A stretch of 64,000 nt of DNA from Anaerolineae bacterium. GTDB lineage: Bacteria > Chloroflexota > Anaerolineae > Aggregatilineales > Phototrophicaceae. The position numbers were made by a program, and so were the translations under genes. The notes under the pieces were generated by a model. That model saw only the letters and a program-made list of their open reading frames with translations. It had not been told where the DNA came from and searched no databases. Shown here piece by piece: positions 43,669 to 52,447 of the stretch; within the stretch, counting starts at the first letter, position 1; every line of letters begins with the position of its first letter. The stretch covers positions 1 through 64,000 of the forward strand of contig JALOOG010000007.1 of the NCBI GenBank assembly GCA_025454525.1, written 5' to 3'.

Positions 43669-44889
43669 ATGTCAGATCAAGAATTACATCCGCAACCCCT
43701 CCCCTACCGTGTGTGGGGTGCGGAATTTATTGACGCTGAATCGCAAAAACAAATGGATAACGCGATGCGCTTACCGGTGACGGTGGCAGGTGCATTGATG
43801 CCAGATGCTCATGTCGGTTACGGACTACCGATCGGCGGTGTATTGGCTACCGAGAACGCGGTGATCCCGTATGCTGTGGGTGTGGATATTGCGTGTCGGA
43901 TGCGCCTTTCGATCTATGAAATCTCACCGCATGTCCTCGGCCAACAAACCGGAAAATTTAAAAACGCGCTCACTGAAGGGACTCGCTTCGGCGCGGGCCA
44001 AAAATACACAGGCAAAGATCAAGCCGAACATGAAGTCTTAGACGATCCACTATGGGAGACCACCCCGTTTTTAAAAAACCTGTTAAACACCGCTTACGGG
44101 CAACTTGGCACCAGTGGATCGGGGAATCATTTTGTCAATTGGGGCGCGATTCACTTTGAACAGGACGCACCAGACCTAGACCTCAAAGCGGGGGAATATC
44201 TCGCATTGCTCTCACACAGCGGCTCACGCGGAGTCGGGTATCAGATCGCAGATCGTTATTCCAAGTTGGCGATGAATTATCACCCCAACCTCGATAAATC
44301 CGCCCGTCATCTCTCATGGTTGCCGTTAGACTGGGATTTAGGGCGCGAATATTGGTTGAGCATGGAGTTGGCCGGCCGGTTTGCATCGGCGAATCATGAG
44401 ATTATTCATCAGCGCGTTTCCAAAGCCGCCGGACTCAAACCGATCGCAGTGGTCGAAAATCATCACAATTTCGCGTGGAAAGAGACGTTTATCGATGAAA
44501 ATGGTCAGGCCCATGATGTGATTGTGCATCGTAAAGGTGCGACTCCGGCGGGCGCGGGGGTGTTAGGGGTGATTCCGGGTTCAATGGCCGATCCCGGTTA
44601 TCTGGTGCGAGGAAAAGGCCTGAACAGCGCGCTTAATTCTGCATCTCATGGCGCGGGCCGTCAATATAGCCGCCGCAAAGCGATCGAAAACATCACCAAA
44701 ACGGAGCGGGATCGCTATCTCAAAGAACGTGGCGTTACCTTGATCGGCGCGGGTATGGATGAGTCGCCACAAGCATATAAAAACATCGATCAAGTGATCA
44801 ACGCGCAACTGGATTTAGTCGAACTTGTCGCTAAATTCACCCCGCGGATCGTGATCATGGACGGCAGCGGTAGCAAAAGTGAAGACTGA
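43669..44889 (+). CDS. RtcB-family RNA ligase-like protein
   Basis: The 406-residue protein is RtcB-like. PDAHVGYGLPIGGV (45-58), GVDIACRM (Asp73, Cys76), GSGNHF (151-156), LSHSGSRG (His183), ENHHNFAW and SASHGAGRQYSR (His327, which accepts GMP) are conserved. RtcB joins 2',3'-cyclic-phosphate and 5'-OH RNA ends with GTP and manganese. Here DIGCG of the canonical enzyme reads DIACR, and the chain ends in VIMDGSGSKSED rather than the usual terminal Lys-Gly, so it belongs to a divergent subfamily whose activity needs testing. Its last 11 bases overlap the next gene. Confidence 0.85.
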   Translation: MSDQELHPQPLPYRVWGAEFIDAESQKQMDNAMRLPVTVAGALMPDAHVGYGLPIGGVLATENAVIPYAVGVDIACRMRLSIYEISPHVLGQQTGKFKNALTEGTRFGAGQKYTGKDQAEHEVLDDPLWETTPFLKNLLNTAYGQLGTSGSGNHFVNWGAIHFEQDAPDLDLKAGEYLALLSHSGSRGVGYQIADRYSKLAMNYHPNLDKSARHLSWLPLDWDLGREYWLSMELAGRFASANHEIIHQRVSKAAGLKPIAVVENHHNFAWKETFIDENGQAHDVIVHRKGATPAGAGVLGVIPGSMADPGYLVRGKGLNSALNSASHGAGRQYSRRKAIENITKTERDRYLKERGVTLIGAGMDESPQAYKNIDQVINAQLDLVELVAKFTPRIVIMDGSGSKSED

Positions 44890-45703
44890 TTTTGACATCA
44901 CGCTTGATGAATGGATCTGTGTTTGTATCTCCCGACAAGTGATTGACGGTGAGGTGTTAGCGCAAGGGATCAATACCCCGTTGGTCATGGCGGGGTTTAT
45001 CCTCGCTAAACTCACCCATGCGCCGCGCATTCGTTTTGCTTCGGCCATTGGTCAATCGGTGTGCGATGATTGGGGGCCGTTGGGAGTCGGTCGGATCGAA
45101 GAGGTGTGGTTAAGCAAAGGGTTATTTCATGCCGGATTCGCCACAGCCACCGCGGAGTTACTGCCCAAGTACAACCCGAAAGAGTTTTTTCGCCCCGCGC
45201 AAATTGACGCGGCCGGCAATACCAATAACATCGCTTTCGGGCGCGATTATCAGCGACCACGAATGCGACTCCCCGGCACAGGGGGAATCCCGGATGTAAC
45301 GCCCTATTCGGATCACATTTATCTGTATGTGCCACGCCATTCGCCGGTGACGTTTGTCGAACGGGTGGATTTTATCAGCGGTCTAGGCCATCGTGCCGAT
45401 CGTCAACGGGGATCCGGGCCGCGTTATCTGGTGAGCGATCTCGGTCAATTTGACTGGGATCAAGGGCAAATGCGTTTGATCAGCTATCATCCTCACACCA
45501 CAATAGAACAGATCCAACGCAAGACCGGATTTCCCTTGTTAATCGCATCGGATATTCATGCCACCCCCGCGCCGACTCCGGATGAGATCCGCTTGTTACG
45601 AGAGGTGATCGATCCGCTTGACGTGCGAAAGCTAGAGACGCTTAGCGGATCGGCCCGTAAGGATTTATTGCGTAGCATCTTAGAGCGCGAACACGCGCTT
45701 TAA
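44879..45703 (+). CDS. CoA-transferase family I beta-type subunit, catalytic Glu replaced
   Basis: The 274-residue protein matches by eye the beta subunit of glutaconate CoA-transferase-type enzymes (GctB): EWICVCISRQVIDGEVLAQG at the start, AQIDAAGNTNNIAFGRDY, RLPGTGGIPDVTPYSDH, then YLVSDLGQF and SYHPHTTIEQI. In GctB the active-site Glu54 lies in IVESG; here the segment reads RFASAIG, so Ala54 occupies the position, as in IpdB-like relatives that are not classical transferases. No alpha subunit is adjacent. The start is GTG, within the RtcB-like gene; no in-frame ATG is available before the conserved part. Confidence 0.78.
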   Translation: MKTDFDITLDEWICVCISRQVIDGEVLAQGINTPLVMAGFILAKLTHAPRIRFASAIGQSVCDDWGPLGVGRIEEVWLSKGLFHAGFATATAELLPKYNPKEFFRPAQIDAAGNTNNIAFGRDYQRPRMRLPGTGGIPDVTPYSDHIYLYVPRHSPVTFVERVDFISGLGHRADRQRGSGPRYLVSDLGQFDWDQGQMRLISYHPHTTIEQIQRKTGFPLLIASDIHATPAPTPDEIRLLREVIDPLDVRKLETLSGSARKDLLRSILEREHAL

Positions 45704-45709
45704 AAGCTT

Positions 45710-45734
45710 AGGACGAACTTTAGGGGTTCGCCCT
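45710..45734 (-). terminator. Hairpin between convergent genes
   Basis: AGGACGAAC (45710-45718) pairs with GTTCGCCCT (45726-45734) with one G-U pair on the minus strand. It lies just past the stop of the binding-protein gene. Confidence 0.5.
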
Positions 45735-45749
45735 ACAGGTCAAACGGGG

Positions 45750-47552
45750 TTATTCGGAGAGTGTCCAAGCCGGAATCGTCAAGAAACGATCACGGGGCGC
45801 ACCGATAAAACCTAGCTGGACATTTTGCACCCGTCCATTCACAGCATAGGTATACAACGGATAATACAGCGGCATCGCTAAGGCCCTTTGGGCAAATTGC
45901 CGTTGAAACAGATGATAATTTTGGGTGCGATTTAGGCTATTGGGATCACGACGGGCGCGCTCTAAGATCTCGCTGATTTCGCGGTCATCCGCTCCGCCGT
46001 AATTTTTACCATCTGGAAACTGGCCTTGATGCCAAAATTCATAGACATCCGGATCGGCGCTGCCCCCCTTGCTCAATTCGACGATCGCCGCTTGAAAATC
46101 ATGCGTGGTTAACCGTGCTAAATAGGTTTCGGCGTTCACAGCATCCACCGTCACCCCGATATTGAGTTGCGCCCATTGTGCGGCCATCTCTTGCGCGATC
46201 GCGATCAAGGCGGGATCATCTGGGGTGAGGATGCTAAAGCTAAACAACCCGGTGTTCGCGCCTGTCGGTGTCACTTCAGGGGTAACGTCCTCACTATCAA
46301 CTTGGGTGGTGATGTTGATCCGCGCATTTTCCAACAGATTTCGGGCTTGTGCGAGGTCATAAGGCAACCACGGCAAATTTTCGGCATAAGCCCATGAATT
46401 GAGTAACATCGGGCTATCAGCACGGATCGCAAGGTTGGGTAAATTGCGTTCGATCAACGTTTCGCGGTTCAAGCCTGCTTGTAAGGCCAACCGGACGCGC
46501 GGCTCACGAAACACCCGAAAATTTTCATCCCCCCAATTGTAGATCAACATGCCTACGGCCGGTTCAATCCCATTGCGGATCGTGATCGATCGATTTTGCG
46601 TGGAGAGCGTCAACAAAGCGCGGCGTTCATCGAAATTGCGTGCGGCCAACCCGTCGATCGTCTGTTGATTCAGCGCTTCTAAGGCCTGATCAAATTGATC
46701 AAACAGAGAAAATTGGACACGCAAGATCGCTAAGCGATTTTGTGCATCGGGACGTTGACGATACACTGGGGAGGCTTGAAGATCCACGCGGATCACACGG
46801 CCATTCGGATCGACTCGGAGCGCCTCTAGTTGATATGGCCCAGTCCCGATCGGCGCAAGGTTAAACGGATGTGTCGCTAAGTGTAAGGCGGAGGTGCCGT
46901 CTAAGACATGCACAGGCAAGATCCCAATCCGTAATGCCTCTGGAAAACTACCGAGGGGTTGTGTCAAGCGGAATCGCACGGTGTAATCATCGATCGCTTC
47001 GGCCTCTACGGTGCGCCAAAATGCCCCTAAGGCCTCCTCACCAGTGAACTCCGGTGAGCGTAATAAGGCCATCGTGAACACCACATCGGCCGCGGTGAAC
47101 GGGAGTCCGTCTTGCCATAACACATCCCGCCGCAAATTGACCACATATTCAAGCGCATCTTGCGAGACAATCCACCGCTCCGCTAGATTCGGGATCGCCT
47201 CGCCATATTCGTTAATCTCCGTCAATCCCTCAAAGATCAAGGCGGTGATGTCACTATCGACCGGATTTAATGAGGCATACAACGGGTTTAGACGTTGCAT
47301 CGATCCGATCAACCCTTCCCGATAGATCGTCGGATCAAGGGGGCTGGTGATCGGCGTGGTTAGCGGTTGCACAATGGCGGGTTGCGATTCATCGGTCGGG
47401 ATCGGATCGGTACTTGGGGCGGTGATCATCTGGCCCGGTTGGGGGACATACACGACTTCTTCAACAGGACTCGGACGAGTCAACCAGACTCCGCCCAAAA
47501 GGACAAGGGCGGCTAAAAAAGCGAATAACTGCCAACGGAATCCGCGTAACAT
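45750..47552 (-). CDS. ABC-type peptide/nickel binding protein (family 5)
   Basis: The 600-residue protein has an N-terminal membrane or signal helix (LFAFLAALVLLGGVWL), a Thr/Pro-rich linker and the family-5 solute-binding fold. REGLIGSMQRLNPLYASLNPVD, ERWIVSQDALEYVVNLRRDVLWQDGLPFTAADVVFT and VRLALQAGLNRETLIER are typical of DppA/OppA-like proteins. A hydrophobic helix with no lipobox Cys suggests a membrane-tethered form. No permease or ATPase genes are next to it, so it is an orphan. It lies 92 bases downstream of secG on the same strand. Confidence 0.88.
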   Translation of the reverse strand: MLRGFRWQLFAFLAALVLLGGVWLTRPSPVEEVVYVPQPGQMITAPSTDPIPTDESQPAIVQPLTTPITSPLDPTIYREGLIGSMQRLNPLYASLNPVDSDITALIFEGLTEINEYGEAIPNLAERWIVSQDALEYVVNLRRDVLWQDGLPFTAADVVFTMALLRSPEFTGEEALGAFWRTVEAEAIDDYTVRFRLTQPLGSFPEALRIGILPVHVLDGTSALHLATHPFNLAPIGTGPYQLEALRVDPNGRVIRVDLQASPVYRQRPDAQNRLAILRVQFSLFDQFDQALEALNQQTIDGLAARNFDERRALLTLSTQNRSITIRNGIEPAVGMLIYNWGDENFRVFREPRVRLALQAGLNRETLIERNLPNLAIRADSPMLLNSWAYAENLPWLPYDLAQARNLLENARINITTQVDSEDVTPEVTPTGANTGLFSFSILTPDDPALIAIAQEMAAQWAQLNIGVTVDAVNAETYLARLTTHDFQAAIVELSKGGSADPDVYEFWHQGQFPDGKNYGGADDREISEILERARRDPNSLNRTQNYHLFQRQFAQRALAMPLYYPLYTYAVNGRVQNVQLGFIGAPRDRFLTIPAWTLSE

Positions 47553-47644
47553 AGGCTAAATCCTTGCGGTTGAGTTGAATGGGAAACAGGTGTTGGTGTG
47601 AGTGTAAACACGGGTCAAACACCTGTTAAATCGGTGGTGACTGG

Positions 47645-47887
47645 TTAGACGGGGGAAAGTAACACGGTTGCGATGATGCAGATCAGCAAAAAGCCCGCCG
47701 ATAATGCGACCGTTAATTGGAACAAGGTCTTTTCTAGGCCGCGGCGGGTGCGGGTTAACCCAGAACTCACATCACCGAACAAGCTACCCAACGCGCCGCC
47801 CTTCACTTGCAACAGGACGAGGATGATCAACAGGATCGAAACAATCACCGTAGACAAATGCACAAAAAATTGAACTAAAGCAGACAT
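47645..47887 (-). CDS. secG: Preprotein translocase subunit SecG
   Basis: The 80-residue protein has the SecG layout: two transmembrane helices (about 8-27 and 54-76) joined by a cytosolic loop with the conserved VLLQVKGGALGSLFG and RTRRGLEKTLFQLT. It assists SecYE-SecA protein export at the inner membrane. TATACT on the minus strand about 50 bases upstream is a possible -10 element. Confidence 0.93.
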   Translation of the reverse strand: MSALVQFFVHLSTVIVSILLIILVLLQVKGGALGSLFGDVSSGLTRTRRGLEKTLFQLTVALSAGFLLICIIATVLLSPV

Positions 47888-48325
47888 AGAGACTTGACTC
47901 CGCGCTCAAAAGCTGTCCGAAACGTGCAGAGTATAACACGGCTTTATCCGCTTAGACTAGGGTTCATCACTCGCACATTTATCCAAGTAACTTTCCTATA
48001 CGTACTTCTCTCAGTAACCTTAGAAAAATACCTCTCCAATGGAGGCAGATCAGCCCATGCCACGCACGCCAGTTCCCTCCCCATGTATGGGTGAGGGCTA
48101 GGGTGGGGTTGGACGCAAGTAACTTTCCTGAGAATACTTCTGTGTCCTCAGTGTCAAAGCGTTTAACAGAAACCTTCCTGTATCTACAGAGATCTCATTC
48201 GCTCACGATGATCAATTGTTGTAAGATCGGATCATCCATGTTGGCTCATCTGGGTCGGTTTGATCATAGGCTAACAGGATACCTTCAATTTAATTTTTTG
48301 GCTACCTTGCTAAAGGCATTTTAGG
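47888..48325. repeat. 438-base spacer with repeat-like remnants
   Basis: No gene is evident. A 14-base direct repeat, CAAGTAACTTTCCT, occurs at 47984-47997 and 48116-48129. Between the copies lies the 38-base element (48054-48091) that recurs at 62891-62928 with 33 of 38 identical positions, containing CAGTTCCCTCCC and ATGTATGGG. The rest is degenerate TTCTGTGTCCTCAGTG-type sequence. This looks like a decayed intergenic repeat. Confidence 0.6.
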
Positions 48326-49273
48326 ATGATCAAAGAACTTGCGATCGTGGCAATCGGCGGTAATTCGCTGATCGAAGACCCCAAAAACCCCGATTTTGCG
48401 TCTCAATGGCAAACGGCACGGAAAACGTGTGAGGTGATCGCGCAATTGGTCGCGGACGGTTGGTATGTGATCGTCACGCATGGCAACGGCCCACAAGTCG
48501 GTCATGCACTGAATCGGGTGGAGATCGCCGCAAAACACGGGGTCCATGATCTCCCGATGGAGGCGATCGTCTCAGAGACTCAAGGCAGCATCGGTTACAC
48601 CTTACAGCAAGGAATCGACGATGCGTTACGCCACAAGGGGATCAATCGCACCTGTGTCACCTTGATCACCCAAGTACGGGTGAATGCAGATGATCCCGCC
48701 TTTCAGAATCCGACCAAGCCGATCGGCGCGTTTATGTCCGAAGAAGAAGCGCGGCGTTATCAAGCGGCCGGTTGGCAGGTGATGGAAGATTCCGGACGTG
48801 GTTGGCGGCGCGTCGTCCCGTCACCGATCCCGCGTTCGATCCAAGAGATCAACGCGATTATGGGCCTGATGCAACGCGGCTATGTGGTGATCGCTTGTGG
48901 AGGTGGTGGGATTCCGGTAATCCGTCAACCGGACGGGAGTTTACGCGGCGTGGCGGCGGTGATCGATAAAGATCTGGTCAGCGCACTATTGGCGCTCACC
49001 TTGCGCGCCGATCTGTTGATCATCTCCACCGGAGTCGAAAAAGTGCAACTCAACTTTGGGAAACCGGAGGCACGCGCCCTAGATCGGGTGACATTACAAG
49101 ACGCACGCCGTTACATTGCGGAGGGGCATTTTGGGGTCGGCAGTATGTTACCGAAAATGCAGGCCGCTGTAGATTTTGTGCAGAACGGCGGCCCGCGTGC
49201 TTTGATCACACATCCGACGCAACTTGTCCGCGCTTTGAATGGCGAAACCGGAACATGGATTTTACCGGGGTGA
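48326..49273 (+). CDS. arcC: Carbamate kinase
   Basis: The 315-residue amino-acid-kinase-fold enzyme shows IVAIGGNSLIEDP at the start, VTHGNGPQVGHAL, ACGGGGIPVI, DKDLVSALLA and the end GGPRALITHPTQL typical of carbamate kinases. It transfers phosphate between carbamoyl phosphate and ADP, making ATP in arginine or purine/agmatine breakdown. No arginine deiminase or ornithine carbamoyltransferase gene lies in this window, so the pathway is not clear. A hairpin terminator follows. Confidence 0.94.
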   Translation: MIKELAIVAIGGNSLIEDPKNPDFASQWQTARKTCEVIAQLVADGWYVIVTHGNGPQVGHALNRVEIAAKHGVHDLPMEAIVSETQGSIGYTLQQGIDDALRHKGINRTCVTLITQVRVNADDPAFQNPTKPIGAFMSEEEARRYQAAGWQVMEDSGRGWRRVVPSPIPRSIQEINAIMGLMQRGYVVIACGGGGIPVIRQPDGSLRGVAAVIDKDLVSALLALTLRADLLIISTGVEKVQLNFGKPEARALDRVTLQDARRYIAEGHFGVGSMLPKMQAAVDFVQNGGPRALITHPTQLVRALNGETGTWILPG

Positions 49274-49282
49274 TCAAAAAGT

Positions 49283-49307
49283 CAGGGCAGCGATCCGCTG
49301 CCCTGAT
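49283..49307. terminator. Terminator hairpin after arcC
   Basis: A perfect 11-bp GC-rich stem (49283-49293, 49297-49307, loop ATC) separates arcC from the convergent receptor-like gene. A T-rich stretch follows on the plus strand, and AAAA precedes it for the minus strand. Confidence 0.75.
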
Positions 49308-49313
49308 CTGATT

Positions 49314-51443
49314 TTATTGATAGAGCCGATAGGTAAAAGTAATCGAAATACCGGGGTTGATGCTATCCACACGCAACACGACCCGATTACCGGCGTTGGT
49401 TAATACCCCTAAAGTAGTCCCGGGAGTGAGCGACGCATTAAGGATCGAATTGGTGCTAATGCCGTTCGATCCGGTGATCGCGTCGTAATGAGCGGTGTCC
49501 CAAGTGAGCGTCGGACTGAGTAAGCCGATACAGAAAGTCGTGCCACTGCATGGCGCAACCGTGTTTAATCCGGTCGGAGTATAGGTGAGATCATTTGCCG
49601 CGTTCCCATCCAGATCGATCGATGCACTGGCGGCCAAGGTTACCGCGTTCAAGACCGTCGGACGATCAATACGATAGTTATAGACAAAGGTATTGTTGTT
49701 CGCTTCGCCCGCGGAGTCCTCTTGCACCTGTTGATTGAGATCAGCGATGATGATCGCTTGGAAGTTTCCAGTGGTCCCCGGCGCGGCAAAACTCAATAAA
49801 ACGGTGGTGGTAGCACCTGCCGCTAAACCGGACACATTTTGCGCGGCATAAGTGTTATTCGGCGCGAAACTAGTGGCAATCGCAAACGGCCCCGCATTTT
49901 GCGATCCGGTGTTTTGGATCGTCACGGTGATGTTATTGGTGGTGTTGGTGGTGATCACGTTAGGCGATACGCCCACCACGACCAGATCCGCCAAGCTGCT
50001 GATCGGCGTTCCAGTGGCCGGCGATGGAGTCGGCGGCGGCGGCGCGGCTAACACTGGGACTAGACTGCGATCCCCGAACACCTCTGATAGATTCGGCGCG
50101 GTAGATAACCAGCCAGTTTGACCCCGAAATTCGATCGCGACCCATGAAAAATCGACATTTGCGCCGATCACTTGGCGCTGTTCACCTTGTTGCAATTGCC
50201 CTAGCACATCATAGGCGGTGCTGGGGCCGGTACGGACATTCTGCACTTGGCTACGCACCGTCACCACCACCCCATCGGGAGTCGGTGTGGGCGATGGCAC
50301 GATTGTGCCGACTCCGACCACTTCCGTCTCATCGGGGAGTCGGACTCCACCGATAAAACGCGCCACGACACGCGCTCCGCCCAAGGATCCGATCTCGATC
50401 ACGGCCACATTATCGCTTAATTCGCCGCGTCCTAATTGCGTGGGACGTAACAACCCCTGGACACCTTGCGTATCGCCTAATTGTGACAAATTTACGCCTA
50501 ATTCCCCCGGCAATTCTAACGACAAAGCGATCAATCGGGTGCTATCATACGCCGCAGCATCGATCGCGGTAGGGACTTCCCCATAAGCACGCACATAATC
50601 AAGCGTAAAAATGCGACTCGCGTTATCAACCGCCCCTACCGACCAAGTGGTTGTACCGATCACCCCGAACAACAATTCTAGCGAGATCGCGTCTTTAAAG
50701 GCCGGTGACTCCGCCTGATTATAAGCGAACGTGCCGGGCCATCCTTGCGCCCGGAGATCTAAATACATCGTAGCCGCCAAATCCGGCGGCCCATAGACCG
50801 CGATCACTTGTGGCGTGGTGGCGATAATTTGATCAGTGAGGTCGTTTAACTCCGTGCCATCGGTGAGCAACAGGGTATCTTGTACCGGATTTCCAAGTGA
50901 GGTCGCCGCGGTCGTAAACCCAATCACCGAGGCCGTGCTGGCAATGTCTAACTGCACCGCGAGGACATTGGTCGCTTGAATCTCCTCTAAAATATAGGTC
51001 GCTAAGGCGCGCCCTTGTAAAAATTCCGTCGCACGACTCCGAAACAACAATTCCGACGCATCCGACGCGAGGATCGTATCCCCGATCGCCGGGGTGATCA
51101 CCGGCACATTTAGGGTTTGCAACAGGGGTAAATTGTTGAGAACTTGTTCAGTTGTCTCTGGCCCTAATACGGCCACCACCCCCGCGGCGTTGATTTGTTC
51201 AACCGCGGCCGGAATATCGTTCGGGGAGGCGATCACCAATTCTAACCGAAAAACCGTGCCGTCCGCTCCAACGATCCCACCTGCATCATTGATCTGCTGC
51301 ACGGCTAAACGCGCACCATCGGCGATCGGCCCACGCGCTTCATCGATCACCCCTATGCGAAAGGTCGGCGCTTGCGCGATATTGACGCTGAACGTCAATA
51401 TCCCTAAAGCGATAGATAAAATCAGTATTCTTAAGCGCTGCAT
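49314..51443 (-). CDS. Secreted receptor-like fusion: type-1 binding domain, SH3b, CARDB
   Basis: This 709-residue product has a signal peptide (first ~24 residues), then a Leu/Ile/Val-binding-type domain (about 28-375; FRIGVIDEARGPIADGARLAVQQINDAGGI, ITPAIGDTILASDASELLFRS, FTLDYVRAYGEVPT). An SH3b domain follows (about 395-455; VQNVRTGPSTAYDVLGQLQQGE and GQTGWLST), then a Thr/Pro linker, a CARDB-type adhesion domain (about 487-600; DLVVVGVSPNVI, TIQNTGSQNAGPF) and a final beta-rich tail. It is probably a secreted receptor or wall protein; no permease accompanies it. The fusion of a ligand-binding fold to wall-binding domains is unusual. Confidence 0.8.
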   Translation of the reverse strand: MQRLRILILSIALGILTFSVNIAQAPTFRIGVIDEARGPIADGARLAVQQINDAGGIVGADGTVFRLELVIASPNDIPAAVEQINAAGVVAVLGPETTEQVLNNLPLLQTLNVPVITPAIGDTILASDASELLFRSRATEFLQGRALATYILEEIQATNVLAVQLDIASTASVIGFTTAATSLGNPVQDTLLLTDGTELNDLTDQIIATTPQVIAVYGPPDLAATMYLDLRAQGWPGTFAYNQAESPAFKDAISLELLFGVIGTTTWSVGAVDNASRIFTLDYVRAYGEVPTAIDAAAYDSTRLIALSLELPGELGVNLSQLGDTQGVQGLLRPTQLGRGELSDNVAVIEIGSLGGARVVARFIGGVRLPDETEVVGVGTIVPSPTPTPDGVVVTVRSQVQNVRTGPSTAYDVLGQLQQGEQRQVIGANVDFSWVAIEFRGQTGWLSTAPNLSEVFGDRSLVPVLAAPPPPTPSPATGTPISSLADLVVVGVSPNVITTNTTNNITVTIQNTGSQNAGPFAIATSFAPNNTYAAQNVSGLAAGATTTVLLSFAAPGTTGNFQAIIIADLNQQVQEDSAGEANNNTFVYNYRIDRPTVLNAVTLAASASIDLDGNAANDLTYTPTGLNTVAPCSGTTFCIGLLSPTLTWDTAHYDAITGSNGISTNSILNASLTPGTTLGVLTNAGNRVVLRVDSINPGISITFTYRLYQ

Positions 51444-51501
51444 GGAATCCCTCCTTATAAATAAATGGATTACAACCTCTAGTATAGCGTAGCGTTCGGC
51501 G

Positions 51502-51531
51502 TTGATTCTCCTGTATGAGACTGGCTATAAT
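51502..51531 (+). promoter_or_regulatory. Promoter of the metallo-hydrolase gene
   Basis: TTGATT (51502-51507) and a perfect TATAAT (51526-51531) with an 18-base spacer lie 41 bases before the ATG at 51573. Confidence 0.6.
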
Positions 51532-51572
51532 CTTTTTTGCTTAAAGCTTAATGAAAATAGACGGTAACGAGT

Positions 51573-52400
51573 ATGCAACGCGAACGAGTCTCTGATCATA
51601 TTTATGTGTTTACTAGCGATCTCTATGCCCAAGTCACCGCTAGTCTCGTTGTCACTTCCGAAGGCGCGATTTTGATCGATACCCTCTCTTATCCACAAGA
51701 GACCCGTCAGATCAAACGATTCGTTGAAGAAAAACTCAAAACGCACATCAGCTATATCATCAACACCCACTTTCACGCTGATCATACCACTGGAACTTGT
51801 CTTTTTGATCATGTTCCGGTGATCGGACATCGTTTATGTCGTGAATTGTTAGATCAACGGGGTCGTGCCAGCCTTGAAGCCGCTCAAGCCCTCTCTGAAG
51901 ATTTTCAAGCGATCTCTTTAGTTCTTCCCAGCATCGTCTTTGATTCGCGCTATACCCTACATTTTGGCGGAAAAACCCTGCAATTGTGGTCAACCCCTGG
52001 CCATAGCGCCGACTCGATCGTCTGTTACGTGGAAGAAGATCAAGTCCTGTTCGCCGCTGATACGATCTTGCCTGTGCCGTATTTTGTCGATGGCAGCTAT
52101 CTGGATCTGGTGACATCATTAAGGAGTTTGCAAAACATTGAGGCCGAATGTATTGTACAAGGGCATGGAGAGGTCATTTTACGCGGCGAGATCGATGAAA
52201 AGCTACAAGAAGATCTCGATTATCTCCGGTTATTAAGTGAGGCTGTGGATCGCGCCCTATCCAAACCTTCCCCCGATCAAGCGCTGGCACAGATCGATAT
52301 TGAACAATGTGGTAAAACCCGGATTTTACTGAATGGTGCAGTTCAGCAACTTCATCGTTACAATGTGTTAGCCTTAGCCGAAGAACGCCGACAGCGTTAG
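51573..52400 (+). CDS. MBL-fold metallo-hydrolase
   Basis: The 275-residue protein has the metallo-beta-lactamase fold: the zinc motif THFHADHTTG (His66, His68, Asp70, His71), then STPGHSADS (third His), FAADTIL (bridging Asp) and VQGHGE (last His). VVTSEGAILIDTLSYP at the start is usual for the family. It hydrolyses an unknown ester, thioester or phosphodiester. The C-terminal helices (EKLQEDLDYLRLL) are extra. It lies 47 bases before greA, on the same strand. Confidence 0.88.
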   Translation: MQRERVSDHIYVFTSDLYAQVTASLVVTSEGAILIDTLSYPQETRQIKRFVEEKLKTHISYIINTHFHADHTTGTCLFDHVPVIGHRLCRELLDQRGRASLEAAQALSEDFQAISLVLPSIVFDSRYTLHFGGKTLQLWSTPGHSADSIVCYVEEDQVLFAADTILPVPYFVDGSYLDLVTSLRSLQNIEAECIVQGHGEVILRGEIDEKLQEDLDYLRLLSEAVDRALSKPSPDQALAQIDIEQCGKTRILLNGAVQQLHRYNVLALAEERRQR

Positions 52401-52447
52401 CGGATTCGTTTGTGAGCTTTTAACTATCAACACACAAGAGGTGGTTT

